Below, one piece after another: positions 23,260 to 30,539 of a stretch of DNA of 64,000 nt; position 1 is the stretch's first letter; each line of letters begins with the position of its first letter. The DNA is taken from assembly GCA_947462335.1 (NCBI GenBank), contig OX381707.1, positions 85,061,606-85,125,605 of the forward strand. Direction: 5' to 3'. The position numbers were made by a program, and so were the translations under genes. The notes under the pieces were generated by a model, which was not told the origin of the DNA, searched no databases, and saw only the letters and a program-made list of their open reading frames with translations. The stretch comes from Harmothoe impar (lineage: Eukaryota > Annelida > Polychaeta > Phyllodocida > Polynoidae).

Positions 23260-23478
23260 TTGGTCGAGCACCTGTTCTCTACTCTTCCATCGATTAGCTG
23301 CTTCAGCAAAAAAGAAAAATCGCGCGCGCGGTCTAGTCTATATGACGGAGTCGCTAAAGCTCTGTTTAGAGAGTGGAACTTGACCTTGAGTATAGACTCA
23401 GTACTAACTGAACGCCCCGCGGGGTCACCCCTCACGTGGGAATATGTACAAGCTCTGGTTCTTCACTTTACGGCTTGA
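23260..23478 (+). CDS. Uncertain 72-codon frame, no ATG
   Basis: Open after a TGA at about 23,249 to a TGA at 23,476. The composition looks protein-like (SLYDGVAKALFREWN, LTWEYVQALVLHF) and is not repeat-derived, but there is no in-frame ATG. Use would require splicing into it or a non-ATG start. A donor-like AAG/GTATGAG lies at about 23,072 and an acceptor-like TTTACTAG at about 23,531; neither obviously feeds this frame. Family not recognised. Chance is a real alternative. Confidence 0.2.
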   Translation: MVEHLFSTLPSISCFSKKEKSRARSSLYDGVAKALFREWNLTLSIDSVLTERPAGSPLTWEYVQALVLHFTA

Positions 23479-23539
23479 CTAAAACTGAGACGCGTCCATG
23501 ATAAACTCTAGCCTTTTTTTTCCTTTACTAGGATCGAGA

Positions 23540-24100
23540 GAGAGATTTTAAATGGGGCGTTTATCTAAATAGCGTGGAACTAAAATCAGGCTGCGGCAGA
23601 TAGTATCTCTGCGCACCTCAAGACTCAACGTAACTTTCACTCTCCAGCAGAAGTTTAGTTGTGACTAATGATGGGCGGCGACCGTCGTGCACCGGCGGAC
23701 ATTGGAGAGTGTTGGAGAGCTGAACCTTACAGACATATAAATCAATCGCTTTGGTGGAAATATCTCGCCATAGATTGGAACCAAATACTTATCTAATGGA
23801 ATCGTTATCAGTTTTCAGTTTTCTTGCCGTACAAAATTTATTTCCCACTCTTCACGTGCACGTGGTGATAGCTGAAGGTCGCTCGTCGTAGGTACGTGTG
23901 ACCGGAACACCCTTTTTGTTTTTGGCGCGGGTTGACATCAGATTTGTACCGTACTGTCGCGATTAAGAGCTCTGAGGGAGGGCTTTTCAATTCGGTGAAG
24001 TTCTTACTCAGGAGCTATATACAAGCCAGGCGCTGGCGCTTATTCAAAGTCGCGATTTTAGTGCTTGAGAAAAAACATTTGGAGGCTCTTATACTCCGGC
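23540..24100. other. GC-richer region upstream of the 117-aa gene
   Basis: No supported frame and no obvious repeats. It is likely the promoter-proximal region. It contains CACGTG at about 23,855 and GGCGCGGGTTGAC at about 23,923. Confidence 0.4.
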
Positions 24101-24103
24101 GCT

Positions 24104-24111
24104 TATAAAAG
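24104..24111 (+). promoter_or_regulatory. TATA box of the 117-aa gene
   Basis: TATAAAAG in context GGCGCTTATAAAAGACC. A start about 25-30 bp downstream (near TTTTCAACACTAG) would give a leader of roughly 160 nt to the ATG at 24,299. Confidence 0.6.
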
Positions 24112-24254
24112 ACCGGCACGCTTTTCAACACTAGTTGCTTTATCGCGACCGTACGGTATGACTTCAGTGTCAAAAGATCCCAAACTCCAAATAAGGAAGT
24201 GAAACGACGTCGTCTGTCTACCTCGTGCGCGTCATAGCGTCGTCGAAAATAGTG

Positions 24255-24262
24255 TGACGTCA
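24255..24262 (+). promoter_or_regulatory. CRE palindrome in the leader
   Basis: TGACGTCA followed by GC, identical over 10 bp to 23,130. It lies between the TATA box and the ATG, so it may act as a downstream element or mark an alternative start. Confidence 0.4.
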
Positions 24263-24298
24263 GCATCTCTCAGGCGGCTAGGAAGTCAGTTCGACAAA

Positions 24299-24652
24299 AT
24301 GGCTCACGGAGTGAACTTCGTGGCCGTTTCTCGATCTATGATCGATGCGGCCGTGGAGAAGGAATTCGTAGCCGTGCAACAGAGAGAGGAGGCGGAGAGA
24401 CAGAACTTCGTGGCCGTTTCTCGATCTATGATCGATGCGGCCGTGGAGAAGCAGTTCGTAGCCTCGCTACAGAGAGAGGAGAGACAGCGGACTGCTGCTG
24501 AAGCAGAGGGTGTGGTGGATGAGCTGATCGAGAACGTCGCTGATCAACTCATCCGCCGGTGCGTGGAGCAGGTCAAGCAGCAAGTCTGCATGGAGGAAGG
24601 CTTACCGCCCGCCGTGCTGGAGGAGCTGCTGAAGGACTGCCACGCGTTATGA
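24299..24652 (+). CDS. 117-aa helical protein with a 30-residue tandem repeat, histone-type 3' end
   Basis: Start chosen at ATG 24,299 in context ACAAAATGGCT. The frame is open further upstream only from a GTG at 24,254 inside the CRE. Residues 6-35 and 36-65 are a tandem repeat (NFVAVSRSMIDAAVEK in both copies). Residues 66-117 are charged and probably helical, with three cysteines, ending KDCHAL. No signal peptide or membrane segment is seen, and no family is recognised. The 90-bp DNA repeat is identical over 49 bp, so the duplication is recent or homogenised. The gene has its own TATA box 188 bp upstream and a consensus histone stem-loop 53 bp after the stop. This implies a short intronless mRNA without poly(A), possibly made in S phase. 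It is not a histone: too acidic and no histone fold. Confidence 0.7.
   Translation: MAHGVNFVAVSRSMIDAAVEKEFVAVQQREEAERQNFVAVSRSMIDAAVEKQFVASLQREERQRTAAEAEGVVDELIENVADQLIRRCVEQVKQQVCMEEGLPPAVLEELLKDCHAL
24313..24492 (+). repeat. 90-bp in-frame tandem repeat
   Basis: GAACTTCGTGGCCG starts at 24,313 and 24,403. The first 49 bp are identical and the rest diverged. It encodes the two 30-residue repeats. Confidence 0.95.
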
Positions 24653-24704
24653 CCACGCCCTCCGCTTCAGCAGCAAGGTCCCTGCGACCCTCTCTCTACC
24701 AAAC

Positions 24705-24745
24705 GGTCCTTTTAAGGACCAACCACTGATCACAAAAGTTGAAAA
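24705..24745 (+). terminator. Histone-type 3' stem-loop and purine-rich downstream element
   Basis: GGTCCT-TTTA-AGGACC (24,705-24,720) fits the metazoan histone mRNA consensus GGYYYU-UHUH-ARRRCC exactly. It is preceded by ACCAAAC, like the usual CCAAA flank, and followed by AACCACTGA, where cleavage would fall about 5 nt after the stem. ACAAAAGTTGAAAA at 24,732-24,745 is in the right place for a U7-binding histone downstream element. No AATAAA follows closely. Family knowledge: this structure binds SLBP and directs cleavage without polyadenylation. Confidence 0.8.
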
Positions 24746-24880
24746 TCAATCTCAATATAATATACGCATCAGAAAAACCCTAATACGCTATACACTGAAA
24801 CCCTGTTGAGTAGGTAGATCGAGTTGGGCATTTTTTTTTAGGAAGAGCAATCAGGTCATCGTGTGGAGATCATCAGGTGT

Positions 24881-24882
<2 letters not shown>

Positions 24883-24966
<84 letters not shown>
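24883..24966. repeat. (TG)n microsatellite
   Basis: An uninterrupted 84-bp TG run. Confidence 0.98.
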
Positions 24967-24969
<3 letters not shown>

Positions 24970-25470
24970 TTTATACAAATACAATTATTCATTCCTTTCA
25001 GCAAGAAAATTAGCTCAATGTAATCATATGATTTTAACTGCCCTACTTATCAGAGCCTTGACGACATCTGACCGCCCCCCTTTTCAAGATCTAAATGGAA
25101 ATTCACCGCCACCGCTTTTCAGAGTACTGCAGCGCCATTACCTAATTCTTTTTGTATGTGAAAAAAAACAAAAAAAAAACAGCACTGATAAGGGGTTTAA
25201 TTAGACAGATATTGGTTTCTACACTATCAAAAAAATAAAACCCTCAGCGCTTTAATGCTAAAGGTGGCAATAGTGCTTTAATGCGCTACGCCCTTTGTCG
25301 ATATGCCAGTGTATGCATGCATGCAGCCCTGGTGAGGAACTCTGAGTGCCGCATTCATGACTTATGACGACAACGGGCACTGCACATTAAAGCGCTATGC
25401 GACTATTAAAGGGTTAGATCCAGTCTTGCTACAGGCATCCAGAATGCTATACCCAGAGTTGGTGGTCTGG
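24970..25470. other. Spacer with GCTTTAATGCGCT words
   Basis: No supported gene. GCTTTAATGC/GCATTAAAGC-type words recur (25,247; 25,272; 25,383), and a partial palindrome surrounds TGCATGCATGCAGCCCTGG. A similar GCATTAACGCGCT is at 27,625 and similar words appear near the window end (63,880-63,990). The 71-codon frame at 25,357 runs into the tandem array in a frame that is not kept in later copies. Confidence 0.4.
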
Positions 25471-26737
25471 TCCAGACTGCTGTACACAGATTGTAGACGG
25501 GATGGCGGGTTGCTGCCAGACTATCCCTCTGGTACGATATGCGGCTGGCGCGGCCGAGCCTGTCTTATATGATGCTGAGTCTAACTATGTATTAGATACC
25601 CTACGAGTAACTGAGAGTATGTCAAAATAATCACGGCAAACTGACTGGCGTCTTCATAGGATCATAGGGTGGTTATTATTACATAACTCAGTAACCTTTG
25701 GTTATGTGTTAGATAGAGTACACTTAGACACGGTTATTCCATATACCCACTGCCCCACAGGGTCAAGACGAGGTGATTTAAATAATAAGACCCAGACGGG
25801 TAAAATAGCCAAAGTCAACAATGACCTGTTTTTTTTTTTTTTTTGGTTTTTTTTTTTAGCCAATATGGACAAAGAGACACGGGGTGCTGTACACAGGTTG
25901 TGGACGGGCTGGTGGGTCACTGCCAGACTATCTCCCTGGTCCGATATGCAGCCGGCGTGGCCGAGCCTGTCTTATATGATGCTGAGTCTAACTATGTATT
26001 AGATACCCTACGAGTAACTGAGAGTATGTCAAAATAATCACGGCAAACTGACTGGCGCCTTCATAGGATCATAGGGTGGTTATTATTACATAACTCAGTA
26101 ACCTTTGGTTATGTGTTAGATAGAGTACACTTGGACACGGTTATTCCATATACCCACTGCCCCACAGGGTCAAGACGAGGTGATTTAAATAATAAGACCC
26201 AGACGGGTAAAATAGCCAAAGTCAACAATGACCTGTTTTTTTTTGTTTTTTTTTAACCAATATGGACAAAGAGACACGGGGTGCTGTACACAGGTTGTGG
26301 ACGGGCTGGTGGGTCACTGCCAGACTATCTCCCTGGTCCGATATGCAGCCTGCGTGGCCGAGACTGTCTTATATGAGGCTGAGTCTAATTATGTATTAGA
26401 TGTGCTACGAGTAACTGAGAGTGTGTCAAAATAATCACGGCAAACTGACTGGCGACCTCATAGGTCAGTTATTATTACATAACTATTATTACATAACTCA
26501 GTAACCTTCGGTTATGTGTTAGATAGCGTGCACTTGGACACGTTTATTCCATGTACCCGCTGCCCCACAGGGTCAACACGAGGTGTTTAAATAATAAGAC
26601 CCAGACGGGTAAAATAGCCAAGTCAACAATGTCCTGTTTTTTTTAGCCAATATGGACAAAGAGAAACGGGGTGCTGTACACAGCTTGTGAACGGGGTGGC
26701 GGGTCGCTGCCAGACTATCCCCTGGTCCGATATGCAG
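25471..26737. repeat. Four tandem copies of a roughly 395-bp unit (last partial)
   Basis: The marker GCTGTACACAG starts at 25,479, 25,886, 26,283 and 26,673, giving periods of 407, 397 and 390. Each full unit has TATGTATTAGAT near the middle of its short frame, then ATAACTCAGTAACC, CCCACTGCCCCACAGGGTC, and a variable T tract followed by (A)GCCAATATGGACAAAGAG. Copies are highly similar, so the array is recent or homogenised. Confidence 0.95.
25860..26037 (+). CDS. Short frame conserved in three copies of the array (uncertain)
   Basis: After the T tract and AGCC the frame reads YGQRDTGCCTQVVDG, then HCQTISLVRYAA, NYVLDTLRVTES and a TAA at 26,037. The same frame is open in copy 1 (ending 25,630) and copy 3 (ending 26,434), with amino-acid changes but no stop or indel; copy 4 ends before it. 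No natural ATG opens it. T(n)AG before it looks like a splice acceptor in copies 2 and 4; copy 3 has TAA instead. All three forward frames are fairly open here, which weakens the case. Family not recognised. Confidence 0.25.
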
Positions 26738-27001
26738 TAAATTTTCTGCACCGTGTGACAACGACCGATCAGCTACCAACCTATTTTTGGTTATTTTTCT
26801 ATTCAGTTTTTGATCAGCGCACTTTATTATCGTGGTTTTTTTTTTAAATTTTTTAATCATAAATAATATGTAGACTTGGAAAAAAAAAAAGAGAGCTGAC
26901 ATGTCGCTGTTTTGTCACTAAACCCAAAGACCCACCCACCCCGTAGGAAGGGTGGACGTTTGTGAACGTTCCCTTAGGTCTCTATTCTTTATTTATTGTG
27001 T
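26738..27001. other. AT-rich spacer with minus-strand poly(A) signals
   Basis: A and T tracts at 26,839-26,880. TTCTTTATTTATTGTG (26,985-27,000) gives two overlapping AATAAA signals on the minus strand just beyond the 27,002 hairpin. No supported gene. Confidence 0.4.
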
Positions 27002-27136
27002 GGCCCCTAAAGAGGGGCCAACCAACTGACACTGTCAGTTGGTTAGTAGATGCTACTCAACATGGGCGTAATTAATTACACCTAGTGTTGAGAAACAACA
27101 TGACTGAGCTCAAAAGGCCCCCGTTGGGTGGGGGCC
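27002..27136. other. Cluster of four consecutive strong hairpins
   Basis: Hairpin 1 (27,002-27,019): GGCCCCT-AAAG-AGGGGCC. Hairpin 2 (27,020-27,044): perfect 12-bp arms AACCAACTGACA/TGTCAGTTGGTT around one C. Hairpin 3 (27,056-27,092): CTCAACA/TGTTGAG enclosing an inner near-palindrome around TAATTAATTA. Hairpin 4 (27,116-27,136): GGCCCCC/GGGGGCC with a 7-nt loop. Nearly the whole 135 bp can pair locally, which is unlikely in ordinary spacer. Possible roles: structured RNA, transcription boundary, recombination or replication site. Confidence 0.75.
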
Positions 27137-27930
27137 CTTGTGGCACAACGAGTTGGTTCGTTTTTCAGATTACCGACTCGGCGAGAGTTTCTGCCTATGT
27201 ATCTTTTATAAAGCCTTAGATATGGTGTGGTATTTTTCATCTCGCTATAGTTTAGTTGGTATTCAAAGAAACTGCCTCATTTCTATCAGAAATACACAAT
27301 ATTGAATTGTTTTTATATTTTAATATATTCAGAAGCACACTTTGTTGCCTATATAGCTCATTATGCGTTGAAATGTTCGCGAGCATCGTAGGAATGTACA
27401 AATCCCCTATTGTGGCGCCATCTGACGAAAGAGCAAGGAACTATACGTGACCTGAACCCCGCCCTCAGCGCGTTCGTTATTCGCATCTTTGACAGCGACT
27501 AAGAGACGCTCAAACTGTCTCTTATTTAGTTTGAACTTATCACAAATTTGTCTTTGATAGGTCGTAGATCGACTTCTGACTTTTTAGTTAGAATAAAAAA
27601 CAAGTGACGCCGCCACAGACCCGCGCATTAACGCGCTCCGCCGTCTTCAGAGGGCCGAGTCTATAGTACAGTAGATTCTACTGTGTACTTACACTAACAG
27701 TGCTACATATACATACCTGAGTCATAAGTGGTTTTTTTTTTGTTTTTTTTTAGGGGAAAAAAAGTGATCTACTCACCCAAACCGCTATTAGTAGGTAACC
27801 TGTATGACCCATGCCGCAAACATCTGCCTCGTGACTGATAGTGTACCGGTGGTGAAGTGCTGTTGCAAGAACAATTGAGGCTCTTTATATAGCTGAGAGA
27901 GCGAATGGACTAATCTTGTTTTCACCTTGA
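27137..27930. other. Unassigned element interior
   Basis: I see no supported gene. There is a T tract at 27,731-27,750 and a TACAGTAGATTCTACTG palindrome-like word at about 27,668 shared with the SINE body near 20,080. The frame at 27,256 has no coding-like features. Confidence 0.4.
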
Positions 27931-27939
27931 GCCCCACCC

Positions 27940-28480
27940 TATTCCAGAGAGGGTATCAAAAATCGCATGTACACGTATATGGGCTTATAGCTGGTGAATA
28001 GATAAGGCGGGGCACTTGTGTATACTAAGACTCCATGGGGCGTTTTAACGACAGGTGTGACGCGCCAGCCCGTGGAGGGAGCTTTTTTGTTTTTCACCTA
28101 GAGAGCGTATACAAAGCCTACAGGGGGTGATTAACGCCAGGTGTGACGCGCCAGCCAGTGGCCGGATCACCTCATCTTCTAAGCTTTTGTTTTCACCTAG
28201 AGAGGGGATCGAGAGTGTATACAAAAAACTACAGGGATGTTTAACGCGGCCAGCTGCCTACATGCTATAGTCTAAGCCTGTTTTCAGCTAGAGAGGGATC
28301 TACATCACCTAAGCCCTTTCCACCCTTAAATCGATCTGATAATTACCATAAAGAAGAGTAATGCGCGTTACATGTATATGGGCTTATAGCTGAGTAAGAG
28401 CTTAAGATGCTAGTCAACTGTGTATGCAAAAAAACAAACTACAGGGGGTGTCTAAAGTCGATTGTCATGCGCCAGCGGGC
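27940..28480. repeat. Imperfect tandem repeats upstream of the alanine-rich gene
   Basis: A composite unit recurs: TTTTCACCTAGAGAGG (about 27,930, 28,092, 28,192 and a variant at 28,282), GTGTATAC..ACTACAGGGGGTG (28,017 variant; 28,107; 28,216; 28,430) and AACGxCAGGTGTGACGCGCCAGCC (28,047-28,070; 28,133-28,156; shorter forms at about 28,243 and 28,465). The word TATATGGGCTTATAGCTG occurs at 27,976 and 28,376. Spacing varies from about 90 to 200 bp. It may be a regulatory array for the gene at 28,788. Confidence 0.7.
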
Positions 28481-28536
28481 GGACAGAAGTCTGCCACTCT
28501 AGCTGTGACTACAAGCGCGTGCGTGTGGTAGACAGC

Positions 28537-28755
28537 TTAAATCAAACACGAGTTAAGCTCCTTATAGCTTCTTACTGTCTGCGGATTCGAGTCTATTGTT
28601 TTTTTCATGTATTTCCTCGGAGGGTCGAACAGGATTAAAGATGTAACGAACCCGCGCCTACACAGGTAGACAGCCGGTCGCCTTCCTAGTGAGAGTTTTC
28701 CTCCTGAGTTAAGAAGCTTATCTCGGAGCCTAGTACATAAGCGAGAGTGAAACAT
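28537..28755 (-). CDS. Uncertain 72-aa basic frame, divergent to the alanine-rich gene
   Basis: ATG on the minus strand at 28,755, stop at 28,537. It reads MFHSRLCTRLRDKLL, then GRRPAVYLCRRGFVTSLILF and ends SYKELNSCLI. It is not repeat-derived and looks protein-like. Its start is 33 bp from the start of the 401-aa gene on the other strand, so the two would share a bidirectional leader. No family is recognised and no repeat support exists elsewhere. The nearest 3'-end signals on this strand are the AATAAA pair at 26,985-27,000. Confidence 0.25.
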   Translation of the reverse strand: MFHSRLCTRLRDKLLNSGGKLSLGRRPAVYLCRRGFVTSLILFDPPRKYMKKTIDSNPQTVRSYKELNSCLI

Positions 28756-28828
28756 GAGTCCCACACACTTCTTCAACCACCTTCAGCATGGCGTCATCAG
28801 GAATCACTCTACGTTCTACCGAATGTGA
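28754..28828 (+). CDS. Upstream ORF overlapping the start of the alanine-rich gene
   Basis: ATG at 28,754 opens a 24-codon frame in another register that ends at TGA 28,826-28,828, inside the main coding region. If the leader includes it, it would reduce initiation at 28,788 or require leaky scanning. The main ATG has the stronger context (CAGCATGGCG). Confidence 0.4.
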   Translation: MSPTHFFNHLQHGVIRNHSTFYRM

Positions 28829-29993
28829 GCAATCCCAACACTACTACAGAGCCGCGACAACACCACATGAGGAGACGTCCATGTTTACTGATGAGTCAAC
28901 AAGTAGCAAGGTGGAGGTTGGTTTTTATCAAGATTCGTACGGGTGGCTGGAAAGTGTGAGGGCTACTTCTGCAGCTAATGCTGCTGCTCGTGCAAAACGT
29001 GAAGCTCGTATCGCTGTTCGTGCTACACATGCAGCATACGAAGTTGCCAATGCTGCTAACAACGTTGCTGTTACTCTCGCCACTGCTGCTCGTGCTGCTA
29101 ATCTTTTTGCTACTGTTTCCGCTCTTGCTACCGATGCTGCTGCTACTGATGCTGCAACGTCTGCTAAAAGTGTCGCTGTTGCGGCTGCTGCTAGGGCTAA
29201 TGCTATTAATGCTTGTACAGCTGCTAAAAAAATAGCCTGTTTTGCTTATGCTAGTCGCAGTGTCGCTGTTACGGCTATGACTGATGCCCATGATGCTAAG
29301 TTACGGGCTTTTGCTTTTGCTGAAGATGCTGTTGATGCTCAAGATGTTGCTGCTGCTGCTGCTACTGCTGCTGATGAGGCTGCTGCTGCCGCTGCTGCTG
29401 CTGCTGAAGATGCTGCTGCTGCTGCGGCTGATGCTCTAGACACCTATGACGCTGCTGCTCTAGACACCTATGACGCTGCTGCTGCTGAAGATACTGCTGC
29501 CGCTGCTGCTACTGCTGCTGCTGAAGATGCTGCTGCCGCTGCTCTAGACACCTATGACGCGGCTGCTGCTGCTTTTGCTGAAGATACTGTTGATGCTGCT
29601 GCTGCTACTGCTGCTGCCGCTGCTGCTACTGCTGCTGCCACTGCTCTAGACACCTATGACGCTCCTGCTACTCCTGCTCTAGACACCTATGATGCTGCTG
29701 CTGCTGCTGCTGCCACTGCTCTAGACACCTATGACGCTCCTGCTACTCCTGCTCTAGACACCTATGATGCTGCTGCTGCTGCTGCTGCCACTGCTCTAGA
29801 CACCTATGACACTCCTGCTACTCCTGCTCTAGACACCTATGATGCTGCTGCTGCTGCTGCTGCTGCTGAAGATGCTGCTGCTGCACTAGTCATCTATGAC
29901 GTGGCTACTGCTCTAGACACTTATGACGCGGCTGCTGCTGCTGCTGCTGCTGAAGATGCTGCTGCTGCTGCTGCTCTAGACACCTATGACTGA
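28788..29993 (+). CDS. 401-aa alanine-rich protein with LDTYD repeats
   Basis: Start ATG in context TTCAGCATGGCG, stop TGA at 29,991. Residues 1-58 are ordinary sequence rich in S/T/E/Y with FYQDSYGWLESV. Residues 59-190 are alanine-rich with regularly spaced N, R, K, V and T, which would favour a long amphipathic-like helix. Residues about 191-401 are alanine runs with AED and eleven LDTYD motifs plus one degenerate LVIYD. A 25-residue block (LDTYDAPATP, LDTYD, alanines) occurs three times. No signal peptide, membrane segment or known domain is seen. The complex N-terminal part, with mixed codons, argues against a pure GCT-microsatellite artefact. Possible roles by analogy only: structural or scaffold protein, ice-binding-like helix, phospho- or acid-patterned adaptor. 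Transcripts could end at AATAAA 30,491 in the right inverted repeat. Confidence 0.65.
   Translation: MASSGITLRSTECEQSQHYYRAATTPHEETSMFTDESTSSKVEVGFYQDSYGWLESVRATSAANAAARAKREARIAVRATHAAYEVANAANNVAVTLATAARAANLFATVSALATDAAATDAATSAKSVAVAAAARANAINACTAAKKIACFAYASRSVAVTAMTDAHDAKLRAFAFAEDAVDAQDVAAAAATAADEAAAAAAAAAEDAAAAAADALDTYDAAALDTYDAAAAEDTAAAAATAAAEDAAAAALDTYDAAAAAFAEDTVDAAAATAAAAAATAAATALDTYDAPATPALDTYDAAAAAAATALDTYDAPATPALDTYDAAAAAAATALDTYDTPATPALDTYDAAAAAAAAEDAAAALVIYDVATALDTYDAAAAAAAAEDAAAAAALDTYD
29430..29990 (+). repeat. In-frame GCT-rich minisatellite with CTAGACACCTATGAC units
   Basis: Eleven copies of CTAGACACCTATGA(C/T) (one with ACT for ACC) alternate with GCT/GCC runs. The near-identical codons point to recent expansion by slippage or unequal exchange. 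The length is expected to vary between alleles. Confidence 0.9.
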
Positions 29994-30042
29994 AAACATA
30001 GTAGGCGTTATTTACAAACACTGCTGTTACCTATGCCTAAAC

Positions 30043-30145
30043 TTAGTAGGTCTTATTTACAAACAAGAGAGCCACGTGGTGTTGTTTACAAACAAAGAGA
30101 GCCACGTGGTGTTGTTTACAAACAAAGATAGTCACGTGATGTTGT
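30043..30145. promoter_or_regulatory. 30-bp repeats pairing TGTTTAC and CACGTG
   Basis: The unit GCCACGTGGTGTTGTTTACAAACAAAGAGA starts at about 30,071, 30,101 and (diverged) 30,131. Each joins a CACGTG E-box to a forkhead-like TGTTTAC. A further TTATTTACAAACA lies at 30,008 and 30,053. These adjoin the inner edge of the right inverted-repeat array, directly after the alanine-rich gene. Confidence 0.6.
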
Positions 30146-30480
30146 TGTGGTCTATCATGTCAATGAAGGGGTCACGTGATCAAGGGGGCGCGGTCTATTA
30201 TGCAAATGAGGGGGTCGCGTGACCAAATGGCGACCTCTGATTGGCTGGTGATCAAGAGGGCGTGGCTTATTATGCAAATGAAAGGGTCACGTGATCAAGG
30301 GGGCGTGGCCTATTATGCAAATGAGGGGGTCACGTGACCAAATGGAAGCCTCTGATTGGCTGGTGATCAAGGGGGCGTGGCCTATTACGTAATTATGCAA
30401 ATGAGGGGGCGTGGCCTATTACATAATTATGCAAATGAGGGGGTCACGTGACCAAATGGAGGCCTCTGATTGGCTGCATG
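30146..30480. promoter_or_regulatory. Right subterminal array of transcription-factor-like sites
   Basis: A mirror image of 21,110-21,450: ATGCAAATGAG (octamer), GGTCACGTGACC/ATCACGTGAT, GGGGGCGTGGCC, CTGATTGGCT and ATTACGTAAT in repeated order. Homology to the left end is near-perfect for the outer 188 bp and then weaker with indels. Confidence 0.7.
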
Positions 30481-30539
30481 TCGATTGAGTAATAAACAGT
30501 AGTTAACTATAGTCCCGTTCCGATACATACTATACTACT
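30352..30539. repeat. Right terminal inverted repeat, high-identity part
   Basis: Reverse complement of 21,051-21,238 with two mismatches. It ends CATACTATACTACT immediately before GAAGAG. AATAAA at 30,491-30,496 is a possible poly(A) signal for plus-strand cargo. Confidence 0.95.

Larger units (their letters stand above)
21051..30539. mobile_element. 9,489-bp terminal-inverted-repeat element, Polinton-like ends, unusual cargo
   Basis: The boundaries come from three agreeing lines: inverted ends starting AGTAGTATAGTATG, a flanking 6-bp GAAGAG duplication, and an unoccupied paralogous site at 31,748-31,753. A 6-bp duplication, inverted repeats of hundreds of bases and a terminal AG are features described for Polinton/Maverick elements. 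That class is normally 15-20 kb and carries protein-primed DNA polymerase, retroviral-type integrase, protease, packaging ATPase and capsid genes. None is recognisable here in any frame. The element is compositionally distinct, with several GC-richer blocks, and carries two believable genes on the plus strand plus repeat and hairpin blocks. It could be a non-autonomous Polinton relative mobilised in trans, or an undescribed family. Confidence 0.9.

Noticed and set aside
24015..24266. 83-codon minus-strand frame
   Set aside because: It overlaps the TATA box and CRE of the plus-strand gene and has no promoter or 3' signal of its own.
24254..24298. Upstream GTG start extending the 117-aa protein to 132 aa
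   Set aside because: GTG is not a normal eukaryotic start and falls in the CRE. The ATG at 24,299 has good context.
28896..29291. Serine-rich minus-strand frame and leucine-rich second plus-strand frame over the alanine-rich gene
   Set aside because: They are shadows of GCT/AGC triplet repeats in other frames. The + frame from 28,788 has the unrepeated N-terminus and the good start.
21051..30539. Retroviral or LTR retrotransposon insertion
   Set aside because: The terminal repeats are inverted, not direct, the ends are AG/CT rather than TG/CA, and there is no gag or pol.
21051..30539. hAT, piggyBac or Mutator-like DNA transposon
   Set aside because: The duplication is 6 bp, not 8, TTAA or 9-11, and no transposase is visible. 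Not excluded for an unknown superfamily.
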